A stretch of 64,000 bases of DNA from Glaciimonas sp. CA11.2 (GTDB taxonomy: Bacteria > Pseudomonadota > Gammaproteobacteria > Burkholderiales > Burkholderiaceae_D). Below, piece by piece: positions 19,169 to 30,137 of the stretch (its first letter is position 1; every line of letters begins with the position of its first letter). The stretch covers positions 5,270,001 to 5,334,000 of the forward strand of contig NZ_JAVIWL010000001.1 of NCBI RefSeq assembly GCF_034314045.1, written 5' to 3'. The notes beneath the pieces are model-generated. The model made no database searches. It was not told where the DNA came from and saw nothing but the letters and a program-made list of their open reading frames with translations. A program made the translations under genes and the position numbers.

Positions 19169-19564
19169 ATTTTTTTGACGCCATGGGTTAACGGTTAAAG
19201 GTGCTGCAAAAGTTGACACACTAGCTAATTTTTTGCCCTCACGCAACCGCGATTGGATTTTATTGTTATGCTCCGTCAAAGCATCGACAGAGAGAAGTTC
19301 AACACTTAAAACCCGATAAGTTGCAGCATAACGGCATATCTCGCTATGGAAAAGACCCGCCAACGCCGTCTTAAGCAGAATTGTGAATTTGCTTATATGA
19401 ATTCTATATAACCGCCGTTTGTAGGAAATACCGAATTACCTTAAAATACAGTGCTTTGCAACTAAGAGCGCGCCAAGATTATGCTCTGGTGGCTAACACC
19501 GCCATCTAGCCTGACCTTTGACTCGTTGCCGCTTCAAGTAATACTTACAGATTGGACTGTTGTT

Positions 19565-19888
19565 ATGACCCACGTTGTGACCGAATCTTGCATCAGCTGT
19601 CGCTATACCGATTGCGTAGATGTTTGCCCGGTTGATTGCTTCCGCCAAGGCCCGAATTTTTTATCAATCGATCCGGATGAGTGCATTGATTGCGCCGTTT
19701 GTGTCGCTGAATGTCCTGTTAATGCGATTTACGCAGAAGAAGACGTTCCCGCTGATCAACAGCAATTCATTAAATTAAATGAAGACCTGTCGCGCTTCTG
19801 GCCGTCGATCACCAAGACAATTCCACCGTTGCCCGACGCTGACGACTTTAAAGACGTTACGGAGAAGTTGCATCTTCTTCAGCGTTAA
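19565..19888 (+). CDS. fdxA: 7Fe ferredoxin
   Basis: 107 residues, the usual FdxA length. The N-terminal CISCRYTDCVDVCPVDCF supplies the ligands of the 3Fe-4S and 4Fe-4S clusters and CIDCAVCVAECPV supplies the second set. The sequence starting MTHVVTESC is the standard N-terminus, so I start at 19565 rather than at the upstream in-frame ATG. It is followed by a ferredoxin-NADP reductase about 250 bases downstream, an obvious electron-transfer partner. Confidence 0.93.
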   Translation: MTHVVTESCISCRYTDCVDVCPVDCFRQGPNFLSIDPDECIDCAVCVAECPVNAIYAEEDVPADQQQFIKLNEDLSRFWPSITKTIPPLPDADDFKDVTEKLHLLQR

Positions 19889-20136
19889 ATTTAAATAGCA
19901 TTAATAGTATTGCGAAGTATTGCAAATGAACGCCCTAAAGTGTTTTCCGCATTTTTCGCCAAATGCGCTCAGGTACGAAGAAAAAGTCCTCGTAGCTGAT
20001 CGCTAGCCAAAAAAATGTGATCGATATACGTCGCAAGCAACTCAGCGTCGCTTGTGCCGCAAACAGGTCAATGCCATTCGTTATTGCTCGCAGTAACGAT
20101 TGGGGGACCCAAACCAAACAGGAATCAGATAGTCGT

Positions 20137-21237
20137 ATGGAAACCAGCGCCAAGATTGATGCATCTACTCTCCCCGTTATCAACAATAGCAACAACGCAC
20201 CGATAGAAGCGGACGCCGTCATTATCGGCGCTGGTCCAGTCGGTCTGTTCCAGGTATTCGAACTGGGTCTGCTTGAGATTAAAGCTCACGTGATCGACTC
20301 ACTGCCAGTTGTTGGCGGCCAATGCGTCGAACTCTATCCCGACAAGCCGATTTACGACATCCCGGCTGTGCCTGTCTGTACCGGACAAGAGCTAACCGAC
20401 AACCTGTTAAAGCAAATTGCTCCTTTCGATCCGACCTTCCATCTTAGCCAGGAAGTCACTGTGGTCGAGCGTCGTGAAGACAATCGCTTTAATGTCGAAA
20501 CATCGGTCGGCACCCGCTTCATCACCAAAACCATCTTTATTGCGGCCGGTGTCGGGTCATTCCAACCAAGGACGATCAAAAGCGAAGGTATTGACCAGTT
20601 CAACAATTCTCAATTGTTTTATCGGGTCAAAGATCCACTCCAGTTTCACGGCAAAAATTTAGTCATTTGTGGCGGCGGTGACTCCGCACTGGATTGGGCC
20701 TTAAATCTGGTCGGCAAAGCAGAATCAGTCGTGCTGTTGCATCGCCGTGAAGACTTCCGCGCTGCGCCTGCCTCGGTTGCTAAAATGAAGCAGTTGTGTG
20801 AAGAATTTGAAATGCAATTTCTGGTCGGTCAGGTCACTGGGCACGAAGTTAAAGACGGCAAGCTATCAGAGATCAAGGTAACCGGTCCTGATGGCGTAAC
20901 CCGTCGTCTGCCATTGGATACGTTATTGGTTTTCTTTGGCCTGTCGCCAAAACTTGGCCCTATCGCCGAGTGGAGCCTGGATATCGAACGCAAACAATTA
21001 AAGGTCGTCGATACTGAGAAGTTCGAAACCAATATCCCTGGGATTTTTGCGGTCGGAGATATCAACACTTATCCGGGCAAGAAAAAGCTTATTTTGTCTG
21101 GTTTCCATGAAGCCGCGTTAGCTGCGTTTGGTGCTGCACCGTACATTTTCCCTGACAAGAAGATTCACATGCAATACACCACTACTTCGCCTAAATTACA
21201 CAAAATTCTGGGTGTTGAGTCACCAGTCTTTGATTGA
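20137..21237 (+). CDS. ferredoxin--NADP reductase, TrxB-like type
   Basis: 366 residues, a two-domain flavoprotein of the thioredoxin-reductase-like FNR group. FAD motif [18 protein letters not shown] is near the N-terminus, the NADP motif [14 protein letters not shown] is in the middle, and [20 protein letters not shown] near residue 305 is the second FAD-binding stretch. It lacks the redox-active CxxC of thioredoxin reductase, as expected for the FNR branch. The extension before METSAKID has no family resemblance, so ATG at 20137 is taken. A perfect hairpin terminator lies 78 bases after the stop. Confidence 0.9.
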   Translation: METSAKIDASTLPVINNSNNAPIEADAVIIGAGPVGLFQVFELGLLEIKAHVIDSLPVVGGQCVELYPDKPIYDIPAVPVCTGQELTDNLLKQIAPFDPTFHLSQEVTVVERREDNRFNVETSVGTRFITKTIFIAAGVGSFQPRTIKSEGIDQFNNSQLFYRVKDPLQFHGKNLVICGGGDSALDWALNLVGKAESVVLLHRREDFRAAPASVAKMKQLCEEFEMQFLVGQVTGHEVKDGKLSEIKVTGPDGVTRRLPLDTLLVFFGLSPKLGPIAEWSLDIERKQLKVVDTEKFETNIPGIFAVGDINTYPGKKKLILSGFHEAALAAFGAAPYIFPDKKIHMQYTTTSPKLHKILGVESPVFD

Positions 21238-21314
21238 TTATTAGTTGATTACTCGTTGATATAGCGCAATAACTGGGGTGAATTCTGGCTTTATAGCCCT
21301 TCTCTTCGAGATAT

Positions 21315-21352
21315 AAAAAAACCGTCAAGGTAGTTTACCTTGACGGTTTTTT
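21315..21352 (+). terminator. intrinsic terminator after ferredoxin reductase
   Basis: Perfect stem: AACCGTCAAGGTA pairs with TACCTTGACGGTT around a GTT loop, with flanking A6 and T6. The rest of 21238-21573 holds no recognisable gene. Confidence 0.9.
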
Positions 21353-21573
21353 ATTTTTTATTTTTTATTTTTAACTCTTACTACTTTGACTGGGCTTGTG
21401 TCACTTTAGCTGATTCACAGGCATCGCCGAAAGTTAACGGTTGAAAATCGAGAGGGCTAAAACAGCCTTCATTCCGCACCATTGATCATTGATGGAGATC
21501 AGCAGGTGACAGTGCGCGAGGATCGTCAATGATTGAAACGAGAAAATCGCGCCATTATTCTCTCACCAGACAA

Positions 21574-21615
21574 TAAAAAAAACCGTCCGACATGCAATCA
21601 GCATCTCGGACGGTT
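21574..21615 (-). terminator. intrinsic terminator of pnp
   Basis: On the minus strand, AAACCGTCCGA pairs with TCGGACGGTTT around a 15-base loop and a run of T follows. It lies 25 bases after the pnp stop. Confidence 0.88.
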
Positions 21616-21639
21616 TGTTCAAAGCTAAATTAAATCAGC

Positions 21640-23805
21640 TTATTGTGCGGCAGGCGCAGCTGGAGTCGATGCAGCAACATGCGCAACCGGAGCAACATCA
21701 CCGGCTTCTTGTGCAGCTTTCATCGACAATTTCAAGCGACCACGGTCATCGGTTTCCAACACTTTGACTTTGACTTGCTGGCCTTCTTTCAGATAGTCGG
21801 CGACCGCATTGACGCGCTCGTTGGCAATCTGGCTGATGTGCAACAAACCGTCTTTGCCTGGCAACACTTGCACAATCGCGCCGAAGTCCAGCAACTTCAA
21901 TACTGTACCTTCGTAGATCTTGCCCACTTCAACGGAAGCTGTCAGTTCTTCGATACGACGCTTCGCTTCTTGACCGGCAGCTGCGTCGACAGAAGCGATG
22001 GTGACAACACCTTCATCGCTGATATCGATCTGTGTGCCTGTCTCTTCAGTCAGCGCACGAATCACAGCGCCGCCTTTACCGATCACGTCACGGATTTTTT
22101 CCGGATTGATCTTAACGGTGATCAGACGTGGAGCGAAGTCAGACAATTCCGATTGAGTGCCGCTCGGAACAGCTTTTTCCATCTCGCCCAAAATGTGGAT
22201 ACGGCCGACTTTAGCCTGCGCCAAAGCGACTTGCATGATTTCCTTGGTGATACCCTGGATTTTGATATCCATTTGCAACGCAGTGATGCCGTTTGCAGTA
22301 CCAGCGACTTTAAAGTCCATGTCGCCAAGGTGATCTTCATCACCCAAAATGTCTGTCAACACCGCAAACTTACCGCCGTCTTTGATCAAACCCATAGCGA
22401 TACCAGCAACGTGTCCTTGCATCGGCACGCCAGCGTCCATCAATGCCAGGCAACCGCCACAGACCGAAGCCATTGACGATGAACCGTTAGATTCGGTAAT
22501 TTCCGATACCAAACGGACGGAGTAGCTGAAATCTTCCGGTGCTGGCAATGCTGCCAACAGCGCACGCTTAGCCAGACGACCATGGCCGATTTCGCGACGC
22601 TTTGGTGTACCGACACGACCTGTTTCGCCAGTAGCGAACGGAGGCATGTTGTAATGCAGCATGAAGCGATCCGAGTACTCCCCCATCAATGCATCAATTT
22701 TTTGCTCGTCGCGGGCAGTACCCAAGGTAGCAATCACCAATGCCTGTGTCTCGCCGCGTGTGAACAAGGCTGAACCGTGCGTACGTGGTAAAACACCAGT
22801 ACGGATGCTGATTGGACGCACAGTGCGTGTATCGCGCCCGTCAATACGTGGCTCGCCATCCAGAATTTGCGAACGAACGATCTTGGCTTCCAGATCAAAC
22901 AAGATATTGCCGACTTCGGAGCTATCCGGTGCCGCAGCGTTCATCGACAAAGCTTCAGCAGCCAACGCAGCGATAACTTCGCTAGTCGCATCTTTTAGCT
23001 TGGCAGTACGCGCTTGTTTGTCTTTAGTTTGATATGCTTCACGCAATTTAGCTTCTGCAAAATGCGCAACGCGAGCGATCAGCGCATCGTTCTTTGGCGC
23101 TGGGCTCCATTGGATTTCTGGTTTGCCACCGTCACGTACCAGATCATGAATCGCGTTGATAACCGCTTTCATTTGATCGTGACCGTAGACAACTGCACCC
23201 AACATGACTTCTTCAGACAATTGCTTGGCTTCGGACTCAACCATTAACACTGCTGCTTCAGTACCGGCAACAACCAGATCCAGCAACGATGTTTTCAATT
23301 GTGTCGTGGTCGGGTTCAGGACGTATTGACCGTCGATGTAACCAACACGGGCAGCGCCGACCGGACCAGAAAATGGCACGCCAGAGACTGACAATGCAGC
23401 AGATGCACCGATCATCGCAGCGATATCTGGATCGATTTCAGGATTGACCGACAGCACGTGAATGATCACTTGCACTTCGTTCATGTAACCCTCTGGGAAC
23501 AACGGACGGATCGGACGATCGATCAGACGCGATGTCAGTGTTTCTTTTTCCGAAGGACGACCTTCGCGCTTGAAGAAACCGCCTGGTATACGACCAGCAG
23601 CGTAAGTTTTTTCAACATAATCTACAGTCAATGGGAAAAAATCTTGACCTGGTTTAGCATCTTTACGTGCAACCACGGTAGCCAGAACAACGGTATCTTC
23701 AATCGATACCAATACTGCGCCAGAAGCTTGACGAGCGATTTCGCCTGTTTCCAACGTGACTTGATGCTGGCCGTACTGGAAAGTCTTAGTAACTTTATTA
23801 AACAC
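21640..23805 (-). CDS. pnp: polyribonucleotide nucleotidyltransferase (PNPase)
   Basis: 721 residues, typical for PNPase (E. coli 711). It degrades RNA 3' to 5' with phosphate and acts in the degradosome. Two RNase PH domains ([20 protein letters not shown] and [20 protein letters not shown]), a KH domain ([20 protein letters not shown]) and a C-terminal S1 domain are in order. The last residues ([15 protein letters not shown]) are an Ala/Pro-rich tail typical of betaproteobacteria. Transcribed after rpsO as in E. coli. Confidence 0.96.
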   Translation of the reverse strand: MFNKVTKTFQYGQHQVTLETGEIARQASGAVLVSIEDTVVLATVVARKDAKPGQDFFPLTVDYVEKTYAAGRIPGGFFKREGRPSEKETLTSRLIDRPIRPLFPEGYMNEVQVIIHVLSVNPEIDPDIAAMIGASAALSVSGVPFSGPVGAARVGYIDGQYVLNPTTTQLKTSLLDLVVAGTEAAVLMVESEAKQLSEEVMLGAVVYGHDQMKAVINAIHDLVRDGGKPEIQWSPAPKNDALIARVAHFAEAKLREAYQTKDKQARTAKLKDATSEVIAALAAEALSMNAAAPDSSEVGNILFDLEAKIVRSQILDGEPRIDGRDTRTVRPISIRTGVLPRTHGSALFTRGETQALVIATLGTARDEQKIDALMGEYSDRFMLHYNMPPFATGETGRVGTPKRREIGHGRLAKRALLAALPAPEDFSYSVRLVSEITESNGSSSMASVCGGCLALMDAGVPMQGHVAGIAMGLIKDGGKFAVLTDILGDEDHLGDMDFKVAGTANGITALQMDIKIQGITKEIMQVALAQAKVGRIHILGEMEKAVPSGTQSELSDFAPRLITVKINPEKIRDVIGKGGAVIRALTEETGTQIDISDEGVVTIASVDAAAGQEAKRRIEELTASVEVGKIYEGTVLKLLDFGAIVQVLPGKDGLLHISQIANERVNAVADYLKEGQQVKVKVLETDDRGRLKLSMKAAQEAGDVAPVAHVAASTPAAPAAQ

Positions 23806-24021
23806 GATATTTCCTCTCTAATTTTACCGACAGATTTTCAGGGGCTGTCGTTCACCTCACCACAGACGGTTTGATCACTTCATATTGAAGTAAAAAAATC
23901 GTCTCCTTACGAAATACTTCCGGATAAGACACGTCAGTCAACCAATGCGTTGCACTAATTTAGGCGCTAAATCCGGTTTCTTACAATTGCACTTATGAAC
24001 AAATACGCTTCGCAAAAAGCA

Positions 24022-24056
24022 AAAATGCCTGCATCAGAGACTGACGCAGGCATTTT
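24022..24056 (-). terminator. hairpin between rpsO and pnp
   Basis: An 11-bp stem (AAAATGCCTGC with GCAGGCATTTT) around a 13-base loop in the 333-base gap between rpsO and pnp. On the minus strand a T-rich stretch follows. In E. coli this gap has a terminator and an RNase III site that autoregulates pnp; the position matches, and the function is inferred. The rest of 23806-24138 shows no gene. Confidence 0.65.
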
Positions 24057-24138
24057 ACCTATCGATTAAGCAACAATACAGTCACGAAATATCGAGACAA
24101 AGTATTGGAGATCAATGACAAGCCTATCAACAAGCCTA

Positions 24139-24408
24139 TTACTTACGCAAACCGAGTTTTTCGATCAGCGAACGATAACGGCCAAGATCTTTACTTTTCA
24201 GGTATGACAACAGGCTCTTACGACGGTTAACCATCATAATCAGACCGCGACGTGAATGGTGATCTTTAGCGTGTGCTTTAAAGTGACCATTAAGGTCGTT
24301 GATACGTGCTGTCAACAAAGCGACTTGCACTTCTGGCGAACCAGTATCATTTTGCGCGCGTGCATTGTCAGCGACAATAGCGGCTTTAGCTGTTTTTTCG
24401 ATAGTCAT
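24139..24408 (-). CDS. rpsO: 30S ribosomal protein S15
   Basis: 89 residues, the standard S15 length. It binds 16S rRNA and bridges the subunits. The sequence has the family signature [20 protein letters not shown] and [20 protein letters not shown] and ends LRK. A promoter lies about 90 bases upstream. Divergent from the lipoprotein gene. Confidence 0.97.
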   Translation of the reverse strand: MTIEKTAKAAIVADNARAQNDTGSPEVQVALLTARINDLNGHFKAHAKDHHSRRGLIMMVNRRKSLLSYLKSKDLGRYRSLIEKLGLRK

Positions 24409-24495
24409 ACTTACCTTTCACAAGCGGTACACAGAGTGGAAACCCCATATACCGTGATTACATAATTAAAAATGGCCCACATAGACCAGAGGCGC

Positions 24496-24524
24496 AGTAT
24501 ATAGCAAAACTTCTACGGATTCAA
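24496..24524 (-). promoter_or_regulatory. sigma-70 promoter of rpsO
   Basis: TTGAAT (24519-24524 on the opposite strand) and TATACT (24496-24501) separated by exactly 17 bases. It is the strongest sigma-70-like element in the 312-base gap (24409-24720). The rest of that gap shows a small AGCAAGG/CCTTGCT hairpin near 24656 and nothing else. Confidence 0.7.
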
Positions 24525-24720
24525 TCACTTGACGCCGTTATCACGTCTGCCTATATATTATAAGACCGGTATTATCATATGGTTATTGCCAAACTACTTT
24601 AACCGGATCCAAATGATTGCATCGCGTACGGAATTAAGCCTCCTAAATGCAGTCCTAGCAAGGTAATCCTTGCTCGCTCCTTTAGAGGTCATTCCGTACT
24701 TTTATCAATAAGGAATCATT

Positions 24721-25203
24721 ATGAAAAACCTCGCAAGCGCCCTTATTATCAGCCTGGCAGTCATTCTGGCAGGCTGCTCTGTTCCAGTAAATCCGGGCGA
24801 CCCTGAAACCCAAGTCATCAGTCGCCTCGGCAAGCCCACTGCTACATATCAAGACGGCAATGAACGCCTGCTTGAATACGATCAGGGTGCGTTCGGGCAG
24901 GAAACCCATATGGCGCGGATTAGCCCGGATGGACGCCTGATTTCCTATACGCAAGTCTTAACCCTGGAGCAATTCGCCAAAATCAAGGTCGGTCAATCAA
25001 AGAACGACGTCCTGCGCCTCGTCGGACATCCGCTTGATACCATCTTTTATAGCCGTGTCAAACTGGAAGGCTGGAACTACGGCTTTAAAGAAAGCGGTGT
25101 TTGGAACTCCTTGATGACGGTGTACTTTGATGAGGCTGGTATCGTCAAAAAGCTTGAAAATGGGCCAGATCCACGCTTTGAACACTCACGTTTTGGGCTA
25201 TAA
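24721..25203 (+). CDS. BamE/SmpA-like outer membrane lipoprotein
   Basis: 160 residues. The signal peptide ends in lipobox L-A-G-C (Cys19), giving a lipid-anchored protein. Two repeated segments with the pattern (V/T)xxxLGxPxx...(Y) follow: ETQVISRLGKPTATYQDGNE and K-N-D-V-L-R-L-V-G-H-P-L-D-T, which match the SmpA/BamE fold twice. A function in outer-membrane assembly is possible but not shown; the true BamE gene may be elsewhere. AAGGAATCATT precedes the ATG. Confidence 0.75.
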   Translation: MKNLASALIISLAVILAGCSVPVNPGDPETQVISRLGKPTATYQDGNERLLEYDQGAFGQETHMARISPDGRLISYTQVLTLEQFAKIKVGQSKNDVLRLVGHPLDTIFYSRVKLEGWNYGFKESGVWNSLMTVYFDEAGIVKKLENGPDPRFEHSRFGL

Positions 25204-25335
25204 CTGTCAACTTTGAGTAGGGTGAAAGCACTCGGTAAGCCAAATTGTAGAATTTGATAGGCTCTTTTCGTGAGGACTTGACTCTGGTAATAAATAAACA
25301 CACCCAATGGAAGACATTCCCTTAGGCAAAAAACC

Positions 25336-26277
25336 ATGAAAATGAATCCAAAATTTCTGATTCCGCCTCGCATTCGCGCCATGCTTATCAGCACGGTTCA
25401 AGAATGGCTAAATCAACGGTCGGGCAGCAAAGGTGCCGCATTAGCCTTTTACACACTATTTTCCATGGCACCGGTCCTGGTTTTGGTAATAGCCATCGCT
25501 GGTGCCGTATTTGGACAACAAGCGGCGCAAGGAGAGATTGTCGGTCAACTATCCGGCTTGATCGGCCCCACTGGCGCAAGCGCGATTCAACTGTTACTAG
25601 CCGCCGTGCATAGCAGTCAGTCAGGTGTGATTGCGACCACTATTGCGTCCCTTGCTTTAATCGTCGGCGCAACCACCGTATTTTCTGAACTCAAGGATAG
25701 TCTGGATGAAATATGGTACGTGAAACGCAATCAGTCATCGGGACTCATGACGCTGATACAAACCCGCTTACTTTCATTCGGGCTAGTACTGGTCCTGGCG
25801 TTTTTGTTGCTGGTCTCTTTGGTAATTAGCGCGGCGCTGGCGGTCTTGCAAAAATATTGGAGTGGTTTTTTTGGCGATATCCCTATCGTCCTGCCGTTCA
25901 TATCCTCGCTATTTTCGTTTGCCGTCATTGCGGCGCTGTTCGCGTCTATTTATCGGCTGTTGCCACAAACCAAGTTACCTTGGCGCGATGTCTGCATTGG
26001 CGCAATTGGCACTGCCGCACTGTTTATCGTAGGAAAGATGTTGATCGGAATTTATCTGGGTAACAGTGGCACGGCGTCGAGCTATGGCGCAGCCGGATCG
26101 GTGATGGCGTTACTTCTGTGGATTTACTATTCAGCGCAGATTTTCTTTTTTGGGGCGCAGTTCACACGCCAATATGCGCTGTATTTCGGCAGCCTTCGTG
26201 ATCAGCAAGTCCCCAGCCCCGATCAAGCTAATCGTGCCGGGCGCGCTGATCATTTAGTCGTAGATCCAGACCGTTAA
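25336..26277 (+). CDS. yihY: YihY/UPF0761 family inner membrane protein
   Basis: 313 residues with six predicted membrane spans. The family landmarks ALAFYTLFSMAPVLVLVI (TM1), SELKDSLDEIWYVK, LPWRDVCIGAIGTAALF and GAAGSVMALLLWIYYSAQIF are clear. The family was once called ribonuclease BN or BrkB, but these names are not supported biochemically; the function is unknown. Convergent with lolD at 26299. Confidence 0.9.
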   Translation: MKMNPKFLIPPRIRAMLISTVQEWLNQRSGSKGAALAFYTLFSMAPVLVLVIAIAGAVFGQQAAQGEIVGQLSGLIGPTGASAIQLLLAAVHSSQSGVIATTIASLALIVGATTVFSELKDSLDEIWYVKRNQSSGLMTLIQTRLLSFGLVLVLAFLLLVSLVISAALAVLQKYWSGFFGDIPIVLPFISSLFSFAVIAALFASIYRLLPQTKLPWRDVCIGAIGTAALFIVGKMLIGIYLGNSGTASSYGAAGSVMALLLWIYYSAQIFFFGAQFTRQYALYFGSLRDQQVPSPDQANRAGRADHLVVDPDR

Positions 26278-26298
26278 GCCCAGACCACTGATAAGACC

Positions 26299-27024
26299 TT
26301 AGTCGACGTAAGGCTCCAGGCCATTGTCGGACAAACGCAAAATACGACCGCAACGTCGCGCCAGTTCGATATCGTGGGTGACGATCACAAATGCGGTCCC
26401 CATTGTTTGCGACAATTCCAGCATCAGATCGAATGTCATCTGTGCCGTGGCCCGATCAAGGTTCCCCGTCGGCTCATCTGCAAGCACACATGCCGGTTGC
26501 GTGACCAAAGCCCGCGCTAACGCCACGCGCTGGCGTTCACCACCGGACAACTCACCCGGAACATGGATCACACGATTTGCCAAACCCACACGTGACAACA
26601 CTGCATGCGCTTGCTCTTGGGCGTCCTTGCGACTCAGGCGTCGAATCATCAATGGCATGGCTACGTTGTCTAATGCCGAAAACTCCGGCAACAAATGATG
26701 AAACTGATAAACAAAGCCAAGCGCAGTATTGCGCAAATCGCCCCGCGCTTTTTCACCCAAATTACTCAAATCTTTACCTAGCAACGTGACGCCACCGGTC
26801 GTCGGTGTATCAAGACCGCCTAAAAGGTGTAGCAAAGTTGACTTACCCGAGCCAGACGCACCGACGATCGCGACTTGCTCACCCTTAACGACGTCGATAT
26901 CGATACCATTTAGCACCTTGACGGAGTAGCTGCCTTGGGTAAAGGTTTTTCCCAAGCCGCGGCTCGACAAGATAATTTCGTTCATGCTGTTACCGTCATT
27001 GTTGGATTTCAGTGAGTTATTCAT
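26299..27024 (-). CDS. lolD: lipoprotein-releasing ABC transporter ATPase
   Basis: 241 residues. Walker A is GASGSGKST, the signature is LSGGERQR, Walker B is [10 protein letters not shown] and the His loop is VTHD. LolD powers release of outer-membrane lipoproteins from the inner membrane with LolC/E. I use ATG at 27024, which overlaps lolC by eight bases and has GGAGG nine bases upstream; a second ATG at 26985 ([10 protein letters not shown]) is also possible. Same strand and transcript as lolC. Confidence 0.94.
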   Translation of the reverse strand: MNNSLKSNNDGNSMNEIILSSRGLGKTFTQGSYSVKVLNGIDIDVVKGEQVAIVGASGSGKSTLLHLLGGLDTPTTGGVTLLGKDLSNLGEKARGDLRNTALGFVYQFHHLLPEFSALDNVAMPLMIRRLSRKDAQEQAHAVLSRVGLANRVIHVPGELSGGERQRVALARALVTQPACVLADEPTGNLDRATAQMTFDLMLELSQTMGTAFVIVTHDIELARRCGRILRLSDNGLEPYVD

Positions 27025-28282
27025 AGCGCAGCGCCTCCGCTGGTTTCACCCGTGCGGCCCACCAACTTGGATATAAGGTGGCAACAAACGCCAATATTAC
27101 CGCAACACCGCCAATGGTATAGACGTCAGGCCAGCGCAAATCAGATGGCAACTCGCTGATCACATAAATACTTTTCGGTAAAAACTGGACATGCAGCGCG
27201 TGTTCTATCGCCGGGACGATGACATCGATATTCAACGCAATCAACACCCCAAACCCCACCCCGAGCGCGGTGCCGATCAATCCCACCAACGCGCCTTGAA
27301 TCATGAAAATTTTCATAATCGAACCCGGTGAAGCACCCAGCGTGCGCAAAATAGCAATATCCGCCTGCTTCTCGGTAACTGTCATTACCAGCGTCGAAAC
27401 CAGGTTAAAGGCCGCGACCGCAATAATCAGCGTGAGTATAATAAACATCATGCGCTTCTCGGTTTTAACCGCGGCGAACCAGTTACTGTTTTGCTGCGAC
27501 CAGTCACGTAAATACAAATTAGCTGGCATTGTCTTCGCCAACTGCTGCGCGACTTCTGGCGCCCGCAACATATCTGTAATCTTGAGACGCAAACCGGACG
27601 GTGCAGTCAGACGAAACATTTTTTCTGCATCTTCCATCTGGATAAAAGCCAGCGACGAGTCAAACTCATAATGACCGGCTTCAAATATCCCGACGACATT
27701 GAATTGCTTCAGACGCGGCACTACGCCAGCGGGCGTCACCTGCCCTTGCGGAGCCAGCATAGTAACTTTGTCACCGATACCTGCGTGCAACCCACGCGCC
27801 AATTCACTACCGAGCACGATATTAAACTCACCCGGCTTCAATGCATTGAAATCGCCCTGTTTGATTTGCTTGGTGACATCCGAGACTTTTGGCTCTTCTG
27901 AAGGCATCACACCACGGATGCCAACCCCGCGCACTTCACCATCACGCGTTAACATGGCTTGCGCCTCGACGTATGGCGCAGCGCCAATGACCTCTTTGTT
28001 ATTGAAAGCCTGCCTGGCGACCTCTTCCCAATTTGGCATTTCACCGGAGCCATCGAATACTTCGATGTGCGCCAAAACCGACAGCATGCGGTCCCGCACC
28101 TCTTTTTGAAAACCATTCATCACCGACAACACCACGATCAGCGCCGCCACACCAAGCGCGATCCCAGCCATCGATATTAACGATATGAAGGAAATAAAAC
28201 TATTACGGCCACTCCGCTTGCCAGCGCGGGTGTAGCGTATGCCGACCAACCACTCAAACGGTATATTTTTAAAAATGCTCAA
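27017..28282 (-). CDS. lolC: lipoprotein-releasing ABC transporter permease LolC/E
   Basis: 421 residues: TM1 ([20 protein letters not shown]), a large periplasmic loop with [20 protein letters not shown], then three spans with [20 protein letters not shown] and the C-terminal [12 protein letters not shown]. It hands lipoproteins to LolA. The reading frame extends to 28375, but the first residues there are unlike the family. A TTG at 28282 has AGGAG seven bases upstream and gives the homologous N-terminus [20 protein letters not shown], so TTG is the likely start. One permease gene serves as LolC and LolE here. Confidence 0.92.
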   Translation of the reverse strand: MSIFKNIPFEWLVGIRYTRAGKRSGRNSFISFISLISMAGIALGVAALIVVLSVMNGFQKEVRDRMLSVLAHIEVFDGSGEMPNWEEVARQAFNNKEVIGAAPYVEAQAMLTRDGEVRGVGIRGVMPSEEPKVSDVTKQIKQGDFNALKPGEFNIVLGSELARGLHAGIGDKVTMLAPQGQVTPAGVVPRLKQFNVVGIFEAGHYEFDSSLAFIQMEDAEKMFRLTAPSGLRLKITDMLRAPEVAQQLAKTMPANLYLRDWSQQNSNWFAAVKTEKRMMFIILTLIIAVAAFNLVSTLVMTVTEKQADIAILRTLGASPGSIMKIFMIQGALVGLIGTALGVGFGVLIALNIDVIVPAIEHALHVQFLPKSIYVISELPSDLRWPDVYTIGGVAVILAFVATLYPSWWAARVKPAEALRYE

Positions 28283-28519
28283 TGCAAGGCTCCTGAAATC
28301 AGCAAGCAGTTTGCCATAATTCAGAAGTCTTATAACGTTTTGTAACGAATTCAAACACTTAAAGGCGTTTGCCAAAGTATTTGGTGCAAATTTAATAAGT
28401 CAATTGAATCAACCAGCGATAAATAATGAAAGATGAATTATTAAATGCCGAGTTAGCGATATCTGACACATGCACCTAAATGCGGCGTCCCTAGACCAGA
28501 ACCCAGTTCGATAGCGCAG

Positions 28520-28768
28520 TCATGCTCTGCCACCTTCATATAACGTCTTAATGAGCAAATCTTCGGTACTGAATCCGCCCGTTTCCTTAAAACCGCGCTG
28601 GTAAAAAAGCGCGCCAATGGCGATGATGCGATAAAGTTCATCTTCTGATAACTTATCGGAAATTTTAGCAATTTCTGTCGCTAACATTTCCACTAAGTCT
28701 TCAAAAGTAGCACGCGGTATTTGCCGACTGGTATTGCCCCACATATCCATTATCAGCTCTGGCCCCAT
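28520..28768 (-). CDS. small uncharacterised protein
   Basis: 82 residues starting MGPELIMDMWGNTSRQ, with AAGGAGAAAACC just before the ATG. Sequence is acidic and helical (FEDLVEMLATEIAKISDKLS, EDELYRIIAIGALFYQRGFK). No domain is recognised and there is no signal peptide. It may belong to a conserved betaproteobacterial family. The neighbouring promoter region (28769-29018) is shared with the divergent recJ-linked gene. Confidence 0.6.
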   Translation of the reverse strand: MGPELIMDMWGNTSRQIPRATFEDLVEMLATEIAKISDKLSEDELYRIIAIGALFYQRGFKETGGFSTEDLLIKTLYEGGRA

Positions 28769-29018
28769 GGTTTTCTCCTTGAAAATAAACAGTATAGGAA
28801 ACTTCACAGAATTCGCCAGTGATGTTAACGGGCAGATAAACCCATAAAAACAACCGGCACTATCGATTAAAAATACCATTTACATCTCGAGATGTTGGGA
28901 AATGGATCTAAGCTCTTTTGTCAAAGAACTGCGGAGATGCACTTACCTTAAAAAGGTAAAGCAATCTAAAGATAACGGTTTTTCCACTTCCGCTACAGAG
29001 ATGCCATACAATTCGGGC

Positions 29019-30137
29019 ATGAAACATCTCGACATTCTTCTACCATTCAGCCTACCGCCCGCTGAACTGACACGCGACATATTGCGTGAAATAAAACTGC
29101 CTGCGCTGAGCACGCTTGTTGCTCGCGCCAAAGGCGGCAGTAAACAACAACAGATTCTAGATGAATTTGCCAGGGCGCTGCCGCATGAAGGGTGGTTATC
29201 GCAACACTTCGGTTTAAGCACCAACCAAAACATTCAGCCGCATAATTCGAACAACGCACCGACAAGCCCTCCAGTCGCAGTCGCTGCCATGCGCGCATGT
29301 GGTCTGACCGTAGACGACGGTTACTGGTTCATGCTTCACCCGGCCCACATTCACATTGCGCGCGACCATCTGGTATTGACCGATATTCGACAGGTAAGCC
29401 TGTCCGAAAAGGATTCTCGCGCATTATTTGAAGAGGCTAAATCCCTTTTCGATGGCGAGAACCGCATCTTGCTGTATGGCGATGCCAATACATGGTTTAT
29501 GCGCGCCGATGACTGGCAGCAATTAAATACCTCAACACCGGATGCGGCATGCGGCCATAACGTCGATATCTGGATGCCGCACGGAGAAGGTGCACGCCCG
29601 TGGCGCAAATTGCAAAATGAAGTACAAATGCAATGGTTTGAAAACAGCGTCAACGAACAACGCGCTGCAACGCGTCAGCAAGCTGTGAATGCCTTATGGA
29701 TGTGGGGCGGCGCCAGCGCACAGCCCGTTGATGGGTCAAGCGCCTTACCTTTTTATAGCCACACCTTTAATTTGCACGGTTGGTCGCGCGCTTTTGGGCA
29801 AGATAGCCAGCCTAACGCCAACGTGATGGGCGATGCGGAAAAGCTTATCGCCACTAGCGGCGAGCGTGGCCTGCTGTTACTGGATGATTTAATCGCTCCT
29901 GCGCTGACCGGCGAATGGTCAGAATGGATACAGGCATTTCAAGCGATGGAACGTGACTGGTTTGCCCCGCTCTTAAACGCCGTGCAACAAGGCAAACTGA
30001 AACAATTGACACTCACATTTACCGACAATACCCGGATCACCGAATTGACCACCACGCCTCTCTCCCTTAAAAAATTCTGGATAAAGCCTTCGTTGAACGA
30101 GGCCTTCACCACGACTGCGGAAGAGCCAGTGCAATGA
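29019..30137 (+). CDS. uncharacterised protein coupled to recJ
   Basis: 372 residues starting MKHLDILLPFSLPPAELTRD. The central part has G-Y-W-F-M-L-H-P-A-H-I-H-I-A-R-D-H-L-V-L and L-Y-G-D-A-N-T-W-F-M, and near the C-terminus W-M-W-G-G and G-L-L-L-L-D-D-L. It is soluble with no signal peptide. Homologues beside recJ in betaproteobacteria are sometimes annotated as phosphoglycerate mutase, but I see no catalytic Ser or metal motif of that family, so I do not assign it. It overlaps recJ by ATGA, so translation is coupled. The start at 29019 was preferred to an upstream ATG because the extension looks random. Confidence 0.75.
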   Translation: MKHLDILLPFSLPPAELTRDILREIKLPALSTLVARAKGGSKQQQILDEFARALPHEGWLSQHFGLSTNQNIQPHNSNNAPTSPPVAVAAMRACGLTVDDGYWFMLHPAHIHIARDHLVLTDIRQVSLSEKDSRALFEEAKSLFDGENRILLYGDANTWFMRADDWQQLNTSTPDAACGHNVDIWMPHGEGARPWRKLQNEVQMQWFENSVNEQRAATRQQAVNALWMWGGASAQPVDGSSALPFYSHTFNLHGWSRAFGQDSQPNANVMGDAEKLIATSGERGLLLLDDLIAPALTGEWSEWIQAFQAMERDWFAPLLNAVQQGKLKQLTLTFTDNTRITELTTTPLSLKKFWIKPSLNEAFTTTAEEPVQ

